From the NCBI GenBank assembly GCA_003024985.2, contig PXIH01S0011528.1: DNA of 13,553 bases, one strand, 5' to 3'. Made by a program: the position numbers and the translations under genes. Below are positions 8,480-13,553 of the stretch, in pieces. The stretch comes from Euperipatoides rowelli (taxonomy: Eukaryota > Onychophora > Udeonychophora > Euonychophora > Peripatopsidae). The stretch's first letter is position 1, and each line of letters opens with the position of its first letter. Below the pieces are notes generated by a model. The model did no database searches, was not told where the DNA came from, and worked only from the letters and a program-made list of their open reading frames with translations.

Positions 8480-8812
8480 CATTAAATTAAAATAATTGGG
8501 TTTAAAATCCAGCAAATGTTTCTCTCTTAAATGAGATTATTAAAATGATGAAATCTCTCATATACAGTCTTAGATTATTATTATTATTTTTAAAAATCTT
8601 TGATGGTTTGATAATTTTACTGTTCACTTAAACAAAGGGGGGGGGGGGGGTTCTTAGTTGTGCACAGAAACACTCCTACTTATTTAGTATATCTTTTTAC
8701 AAAACATAGAAGTCCTGGCATCTTGAAGTAACTTCATTTTGTTATATAATAGTCCAGCTGTTAACCTCAACAATTGTGCACTTATGATAAAAGTGTGAAC
8801 TTTCTACCATAG
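8480..8812. other. AT-rich spacer with a 14-base poly-G tract
   Basis: A run of 14 G lies at 8637-8650, an unusual homopolymer in this context and a likely site of length variation or sequencing error. I found no exon on either strand. Confidence 0.5.
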
Positions 8813-8852
8813 GTCGTCGTATGAACCCTTATATTTAAAATTTGATGTGGAG
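8813..8852 (+). CDS. Candidate 40-nt internal exon, plus strand, unidentified
   Basis: The segment lies between a good acceptor (AACTTTCTACCATAG, ending 8812) and a near-perfect donor (GAG then GTAAGTAAG from 8853). Only one frame is open: its first base completes a codon, then it reads SSYEPLYLKFDVE and ends exactly at a codon boundary. The other frames stop early. Partner exons are not recognised. It lies close to the minus-strand fragment at 8283-8473, so both could be real only as different genes. Short splice-bounded open pieces arise by chance, so this stays tentative. Confidence 0.25.
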
Positions 8853-9218
8853 GTAAGTAAGATTTGACTTCTAATTTTAGAGGTACCCCCTAATTAGCAT
8901 ATTTAGCATATTGTGATGTCATTTCTGAGTTTTCCGAAGGCAAACTTCGAAAATCATCGTACTCTAACACCCAGAATGCTTTGGGGTGATTTCTGATACA
9001 TTTTGGGTAATTTTGAAAAATCCAAGATGGCGTCCAAGATGGTGGCCAAAATTTTTTTTTTTAATTTTTGGATTGGGATGTGTTCAGGAATGAATTCTGG
9101 GTAGTATGTGAAGTCATAGACATGAACAGAATGATGCACCATCGTCTTAGAGCATTTTTTTGGCTGAATATTTTCCAATTTGTGCTGAAGTGCCCCACCC
9201 ACCTCCAATGATCTAGAA

Positions 9219-10257
9219 CAGCATTTCCCAATTGGTGTTCTCTGGAACCCTGGGGTTCCACGAGACAAAATCAAGGGTTCCGTGAGAAAATATAAAAAAA
9301 TTTATACATTAAAAGTTAAAAATATTGTAACAAAATAAAGCTAAATAATTACATTTTCTTTTCTAGAATAAATGTCTAAATTATCAAAATTCCATAAATA
9401 ATACTAATATTGTTTAAAATTTGATTAAAAAATATTGTAGTTTCTTCACAGAGTAGAAACATACTCGCGGAAGAGACAATATTTGGGTCCGGGATTTTAC
9501 TGCACAGCTTTTGTATTAAATGAGCTGCGCTAAGATCTTTATTTTCACAACGTATTTTATACCATGTAATTTAAATTGTTTTATTAATAAACCCAATAAA
9601 TAAACTGCCTTTGTGTGTAATCCAGAACCTGCAAATTACAACGGCTGTATACAACTACTGTACCTACCTATCTACGGTAAATAATAGGAAACGATGCGCA
9701 AATAAAATATCATGCAAACAGCTGTGAGTGGTTACACACTGTGATTGGTTAAGCTCTGCGTTTGTAATTTGTAACGGTAATACGCACGTGAAAAAGTGAA
9801 ACAAACTTCCATATTTTTTAAACCTTCAATTTTAATTTTATTTTTGTATTTTTTATACTAATAATAAACAAAGAGTCTGATATAATTAAGAATAATTATA
9901 TCAGACTCTTCATAATATCAGACTGTTCATATTAGCATTGTGTATAAGCCTAGGTTTAAATCTTTTAGAATTAAAATAAATAAATAAATAGTTTGAGGAA
10001 GCCTTATCATTTTTCCCATGACAATCATGTACACAGAGCAAAGACATTATAAAAAAAAAACAGGGTGGCTGCATTTATTTATGGGACATGAAAGAGGACA
10101 AATTTAAAGGTACCGGTATTTGACTTTGAACAAAAAAAATTTTGCTTGTGACACATTTTTTTTTTTATGTGCAAGCTACACTAAAATATATAGGGGTTCC
10201 ATTATATTTTATAAAATATAAAAGGGTTCCATGGCTAAATTTAATTAGGAAACACTG
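9219..10257. mobile_element. 1,039-bp non-autonomous hAT transposon with perfect 8-bp TSD
   Basis: ATCTAGAA occurs directly outside both ends (9211-9218 and 10258-10265), an exact 8-bp target duplication. The left end CAGCATTTCCCAATTGG and the reverse complement of the right end CAGTGTTTCCTAATTAA (10241-10257) agree at 12 of 17 bases, all differences being transitions, and both derive from a CAGTGTTTCCCAA-like hAT terminus. The subterminal motif GGGTTCC lies at 9253-9259, 9275-9281, 10194-10200 and 10224-10230, and at the left it forms a small hairpin with GGAACCC. No transposase frame is left; the interior is AT-rich and non-coding. It is inserted into a tandem repeat, which gives clean flanks for dating the insertion. 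Confidence 0.9.
9871..9910. repeat. Perfect 18-bp inverted repeat with 4-nt loop inside the hAT element
   Basis: AAGAGTCTGATATAATTA (9871-9888) and its exact complement (9893-9910) flank the loop AGAA. A third partial copy (ATATCAGACT) follows at 9915-9924. Confidence 0.9.
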
Positions 10258-10623
10258 ATCTAGAACCTCAAGCTTTGGAACTTATGTATTAGAGGTGTAA
10301 GACGTCACAGCTATTGATTTTCACATCACTGTGACATCATTAAGATTCACATAATTATGCACAAAACACTTAGAATATTTTTTTGAATGATTTTTCAGAT
10401 TTTCGCCAAAGTGCCCCAACCACCCATTTATTTATTTAGTACTAGATTAGTAAATACTCAAGATATCACACCTGCTGATTTTCAGCTTGATACATCATCA
10501 TTAGCATGCACACAATGATGTACAAAACACTTACCTTTTATAGCCTATACCGGAGCATGAGCAGTACCACTTTCAGTACCTGTCTAAATAAGAAAATATG
10601 GATCTCCTTAATCATAAAAAAAT

Positions 10624-10716
10624 TGACCTCTGTGATTAACTAGAGGTCACTGTTGTAGATCTATGTTGTTAAGTCATAGACTTACAACAACGACCTCTAG
10701 CTAACTACAGAGATCA
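10624..10716 (-). other. Long hairpin, 42-position stem and 9-nt loop, pairs better on the minus strand
   Basis: Arms 10624-10665 and 10675-10716 match at 34 of 42 positions, and all eight differences are transitions. As a minus-strand RNA, six of the eight become G-U wobbles, leaving only two A-C mismatches; as a plus-strand RNA only two are wobbles. A precursor RNA or the remains of a foldback transposon are both possible. TGACCT (10624-10629) and AGGTCA (10644-10649) within the left arm also resemble nuclear-receptor half-sites. Confidence 0.85.
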
Positions 10717-11142
10717 AAAATAGCTTCCCTCCACATCTAAATATAAACATTATGTTATATACTAACTAGGATAAACATTTCATACATATTGTCATAAAAT
10801 GCACATTTGTGCAAAAGTACTCAATTAGGCAGCTGCACTATAAGCTCTGGCATCTTATTATATAAAACACAGTTCCCCCCACTTTTTTTCAAAAATGCAT
10901 TCTTGATACTTTTCCCTTACTGTATTAAACAGCAGACAATATTGTTCCCGCTTAGATAAAATATATTGTGTGAAGAAACGGAGAACATAATAGATGTATG
11001 TATTTGTTTTATTATTATTATTTAATTAGTCTTATTATTAATTTAGAGCACAATATTGTACAGCAAATTTGTTATTCATCGGCACCTACAGCAGTCTACT
11101 AACTCCGGGCTCAATCCCATCCAGTCAATTGCTAAGGATCAG
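10717..11142. other. AT-rich spacer to the left of the microsatellite
   Basis: No gene is seen. AACAGCAGACAA at 10928-10939 recurs at 12061-12072, beyond the microsatellite/foldback block. GGCTCAATCCC (11108-11118) loosely resembles a tRNA B box, without a partner A box. Confidence 0.5.
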
Positions 11143-11156
11143 TAATAATAATAATA

Positions 11157-11200
<44 letters not shown>

Positions 11201-11451
11201 AATGATAATGATGATGATAATAATGATAATAATGATAATGATAATAATGATAATGATAATAATAATGATAATAATGATAATAATGATAATAATGATAATA
11301 ATGATAATGATAATAATGATAATAATGATAATAATGATAATAATGATAATAATAATAATAATAAACAATGATAATAATAATAATAATAGTAATAGTAATA
11401 ATAATAATAATAATAATAGTAATAATAATAGTAATAATAATAATAATAATA
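11143..11451 (+). repeat. Compound AAT/GAT/AATGAT trinucleotide microsatellite
   Basis: About 309 bp of ATA, ATG and AGT triplets with higher-order phrases such as AATGATAATAATGATAATG. The poly-Asp/Asn, poly-Met and poly-Ile/Tyr open frames crossing it are translations of the repeat, not genes. Confidence 0.98.
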
Positions 11452-11495
11452 TTTATTGAAGTAACCTCATGCCAAGTTGCTGTAAAAAATTTGGT

Positions 11496-11967
11496 TGAAA
11501 ATGGCAAAATACATAGACAGCAAGCACTTTTGTTTAAAGGTACCAATTTTATTTAAAAAAACACAATTCCAACGTGAACAAAAGACAATATTGACTTTCA
11601 CTGTAAAAAACACCGATCATCAGGACAACACAAACAGCCGTATCACGTCCATTGTAAAAAATACTATTAAAGCCTATTTGAAATATGTTGTATTTCTGTG
11701 AGTTTCTTATTTAACTTTGGGTGGTGTTTAGACTAATTTCTAAACACCACCCAAAGTTAAATAAGAAACTCACAGAAATACAACATATTTCAAATAGGCT
11801 TTAATAGTATTTTTTACAATGGACGTGATACCGTTGCCTGTGTTTGTCCTGATGATCGGTGTATTTTACAGTGAAAGTCAATATTGTTCACCGTTGGAAT
11901 TGTGTTTTTTAAATCTAATTGATACCTTTAAACAAAACTGCTTGCTGTCAGTGTTTTGCCATTTTCA
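11496..11967. mobile_element. Foldback element: ~235-bp inverted arms, central 93 bp identical, 6-nt loop
   Basis: Arms 11496-11732 and 11739-11967 are inverted copies around the loop CTAATT (11733-11738). The inner 93 bp (11640-11732 against 11739-11831) match without a mismatch. Farther out, identity falls and small indels appear, yet recognisable blocks continue (GTCCTGATGATCGGTG, AGTGAAAGTCAATATTG, GGAATTGTG, TTTAAACAAAA, GACAGCAAGC) to TGAAAATGGC/GCCATTTTCA at the outer ends. Trinucleotide microsatellites flank both sides in inverted sense. There is no recognisable coding content; the open frames at 11495-11701 and 11819-12061 are readings of the two arms. It could be a MITE-like foldback transposon or a large template-switch palindrome. 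Confidence 0.9.
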
Positions 11968-11968
11968 C

Positions 11969-12023
<55 letters not shown>

Positions 12024-12057
12024 GTAGTAGTAATAATAGTAGTAGTAGTAGTAGTAT
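11969..12057 (+). repeat. ATT then AGT trinucleotide microsatellite, right flank of the foldback
   Basis: About eighteen TAT/ATT triplets are followed by TAG and TAA triplets. In sense it mirrors the AAT tract to the left of the foldback, so the microsatellites are part of the inverted symmetry. Confidence 0.97.
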
Positions 12058-12072
12058 TTGAACAGCAGACAA

Positions 12073-12650
12073 ATTTATAATGGAGAACAGCATTTTTCTT
12101 TATATTATTATTTTTAGAGTAGTTTTATTATTCAATTATGTTTATAAATTTTCTATTAAAATGTTAACCACCTTATAAAATGTCATTAATTGACACAATA
12201 CTGTAATCATATAGATCTTTTATTCAGGAATTTTTTTTTTCAGCCCATAAAATTGTAATTAATAATATCGATAAGTAAATATTAATTTCATAACTTCTTT
12301 ATTATTAAACTTTAGCCTAATCACAATTAATATTTGTGAAATTTTGACGTCCGCTTTGGCATGAGGACACTAAAGATAATGGGTAATTAAAGCAGGTTTT
12401 CTGTTAGTTTACTTATTTATCAATTAAAAAAAATAAAGACTTGTGTTTTTTTTTCAAACATTACTATTGTATAGACTTAATCATTTTTTTACAAACTAAA
12501 ATGTTTACACGAACTAAAATATAAGAATAACTGATATATCAAAGTAATTTCTAATGTATAATATAATTAAACTAATTGCGATTGAGATGGAGTTGTGTTT
12601 GCAATTCTTAATGTAAATTAATTTGGCTAAGACATGAATAGCATGATTAT
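12073..12650. other. AT-rich spacer, nothing recognised
   Basis: No gene, RNA or element boundary is visible. GGAGAACA near 12082 also occurs near 10979, next to the 12-bp direct repeat copies. Confidence 0.5.
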
Positions 12651-12654
12651 TCGA

Positions 12655-12891
12655 TCACAAAATCTTTGTCTGTGGTTTAGACGTATCCAGCAGCGATTGA
12701 AAAAATTGCCCATGCAAAAGTGGCATTAGTGTATAAAATTTAGTTTGGAAGGTCAAAGGAATTGGAGTTAGGAGACGAGAGCTTACCAAGATGTTCTAGG
12801 CAGGTACAGGAAATTCATCCTCTATTGCCAGGTTTCCAATCTTGCATGTATCATGGAGGTTGAAGATCATCTTATGGTGACTATTACATAG
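12655..12891 (-). pseudogene. Possible decayed coding fragment with one in-frame TAG
   Basis: On the minus strand one frame stays open from 12891 to the TGA at 12655-12657, apart from a TAG at 12796-12798. The first part reads KMIFNLHDTCKIGNLAIEDE, then FPVPA before the stop. The second reads NILVSSRLLTPIPLTFQTK and ends with LLHGQFFQSLLDTSKPQTKI. A donor-like TTGGTAAGC follows the TAG. The segment is visibly less AT-rich than its neighbours. The opposite strand also has an open stretch (about 12744-12861, DESLPRCSRQVQEIHPLLPG), so the strand is uncertain. No family is recognised; an old pseudogene or transposon fragment is my best guess. Confidence 0.2.
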
Positions 12892-12956
12892 TCATTTGAC
12901 TCTCATACATAGAGAAAATATAAAGTTCCTTGTAATTTATATTATACTATAAAATA

Positions 12957-13160
12957 ACGGAAATTACTCCCCCCCCCATCGCCCCTTCCCGATTTATTTA
13001 AAAATGAAAAAAAAAATCTTATTTTCNAATTCTAAAACCTAAACCAACCAAATTGACGGAAATTCATTTTCCACCCTCCATCCATTTTCCTCCTCCCCCC
13101 GTTGGATTAAAAATGAAAAAAATATTATTTTCAAATTCTAAACATTAAAACCAAATACTA
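12957..13160 (+). repeat. Two-copy tandem duplication, ~100-110 bp, with C-runs
   Basis: ACGGAAATT (12957 and 13056), a C-rich block, AAAATGAAAAAA (13001 and 13110) and ATTTTC(N/A)AATTCTAAA recur in the same order. An unresolved base lies in the first copy at 13027. Confidence 0.75.
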
Positions 13161-13319
13161 ATGACATCAGTTCCGAGGTCTCAAAAGGACAAAGTAAGCG
13201 GATTATTCAAAAGTGTTAGTCTCCAGAGTTCTTACGTCACTTCAGACTTCATTGTATTCTATCGAAGAAATCAACCTCTGCCTTATTCTTTCCATTGTTT
13301 ACTCCTTTATTTATTCTAA
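13161..13319 (+). CDS. Small ORF of 52 residues with local CpG enrichment, unidentified
   Basis: ATG at 13161 opens a frame to TAA at 13317-13319. It begins MTSVPRSQKDKVSGLFKSVS and continues through SSYVTSDFIVFYRR to a hydrophobic end. Several CpG sites (CCGAGG, AGCGG, TACGTC, TATCGA) fall in about 110 bp, which is unusual for this window, and TACGTCACTT contains a CRE-like TGACGTAA on the minus strand. A donor-like AAAGTAAGC lies at 13191-13199, so it could also be a first exon that stops there. No family is recognised and the length is within chance. Confidence 0.15.
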   Translation: MTSVPRSQKDKVSGLFKSVSLQSSYVTSDFIVFYRRNQPLPYSFHCLLLYLF

Positions 13320-13553
13320 CTAGCTGAACAGCCCCTTGTGTATTGAAATACATATCCCCCATTTCTCACTCCCCCTACCCAATATCCCTACCCCTATACC
13401 CCCTCTCCGCATATCTAAACACCCTATTCCTAAAATCATTTTAGAAACAATTAAAATATAAATCTCTTACTGAGAGAACGTACGTTTTAAAATAATCAAA
13501 TTAAAAAAATATATGATTTTTATTAGCTCAATCTTTATTACAGTATGATCTTA
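13320..13553. other. Window end: C-rich then AT-rich DNA
   Basis: CTAGCTGAACAGCCCC near 13320 and CCCCCTACCC-type runs at 13355-13405 look repeat-derived, but no boundary is visible. Confidence 0.4.

Larger units (their letters stand above)
9090..10560 (+). repeat. ~165-bp tandem repeat array, split by the hAT element
   Basis: With the hAT insertion and one target copy removed, equivalent points recur at 9130 (AATGATGCACC), 10353 (AATTATGCACAAAAC) and 10514 (AATGATGTACAAAAC), giving periods of about 176 and 161 bp. Shared phrases within units are CTTAGA followed by ATTTTTTTG, AGTGCCCCA(C/A)CCACC (9189 and 10410), and TGATTTTCA near 10314 and 10477. A partial unit precedes 9130 (GTGAAGTCATAGACATGAAC against GTGACATCATTAAGATTCAC). 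The left flank holds CCAAGATGGCGTCCAAGATGG (9022-9042), a duplicated CCAAGATGG phrase. Confidence 0.7.

Noticed and set aside
8954-9274. Two overlapping minus-strand frames of 106 and 66 residues
   Set aside because: They run across the junction between the ~165-bp repeat and the hAT left end, so they cannot be one old gene, and no domain is recognisable.
11108-11118. B-box-like GGCTCAATCCC just before the microsatellite, as in a tRNA-derived SINE
   Set aside because: No A box at the right distance, and the flanking bases do not form a T-arm stem.
11069-11546. Poly-Asp/Asn, poly-Met, poly-Ile and poly-His/Tyr frames
   Set aside because: Translations of the trinucleotide microsatellite in different frames.
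11617-11875. Possible hammerhead ribozyme cores in the foldback arms (CTGATGA at 11849-11855 and the inverted copy at 11617-11623, each followed by a GAAA)
   Set aside because: The bases directly after CTGATGA and before GAAA cannot pair as stem II, so the catalytic core cannot form as written.
11495-12061. Plus-strand frames over the two foldback arms
   Set aside because: They are opposite-strand readings of the same inverted sequence, and one ends in poly-Tyr from the microsatellite; nothing resembles a transposase.
1-13553. CRISPR array, prokaryotic operon, phage or integrated viral genes
   Set aside because: No spaced direct repeats of that kind, no Shine-Dalgarno-led gene series and no recognisable viral or prokaryotic protein; the composition and repeats are eukaryotic.

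Overview
The window looks like non-coding, repeat-dense nuclear DNA from an animal, most likely an invertebrate. It is strongly AT-rich (about 70% by eye) and full of homopolymer runs. It has no long open reading frame, no operon-like gene layout, and no rRNA or tRNA that I can recognise. The lineage cannot be fixed from this sequence. The transposon ends (hAT type), short foldback elements, trinucleotide microsatellites and GT-AG splice-like sites all fit a metazoan. Two unresolved bases (N at 3979 and 13027) mark it as draft assembly.

Layout. 1-1497 is a G-rich satellite of about 128-bp monomers in two alternating types (A and B), forming a roughly 250-bp dimer; it runs off the left edge. 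1558-2889 is AT-rich DNA holding a small tandem repeat, a doubtful membrane-segment reading frame and a CCAAT/TATA cluster. 2890-3221 is a 332-bp element with terminal inverted repeats. 4035-4465 is a truncated repeat carrying two minisatellites. 4466-6509 holds little. 6510-6827 is a 302-bp hAT-like element with a perfect 8-bp target duplication, followed by a perfect 37-bp-arm hairpin at 6985-7064. 7416-7660 and 9090-10560 carry the same kind of ~165-bp tandem repeat; the second array is split by a 1,039-bp non-autonomous hAT element (9219-10257) with a perfect 8-bp target duplication. Between them lie the best gene-like signals: a two-exon terminal gene fragment on the minus strand (8283-8473) and a 40-nt candidate exon on the plus strand (8813-8852). 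10624-10716 is a long hairpin. 11143-12057 is the most unusual part: a foldback of about 235-bp arms, perfectly matched over the central 93 bp, flanked by AAT/ATT microsatellites in inverted orientation. The right end holds a decayed reading frame, a ~100-bp duplication and a small CpG-bearing ORF.

No gene in this window can be named. The content reads as intergenic or intronic DNA shaped by cut-and-paste transposons, template-switch inverted repeats and satellite expansion. I did not find a convincing new multi-gene system. The foldback at 11496-11967, the strand-asymmetric hairpin at 10624-10716 and the dimeric satellite are the items most worth following.
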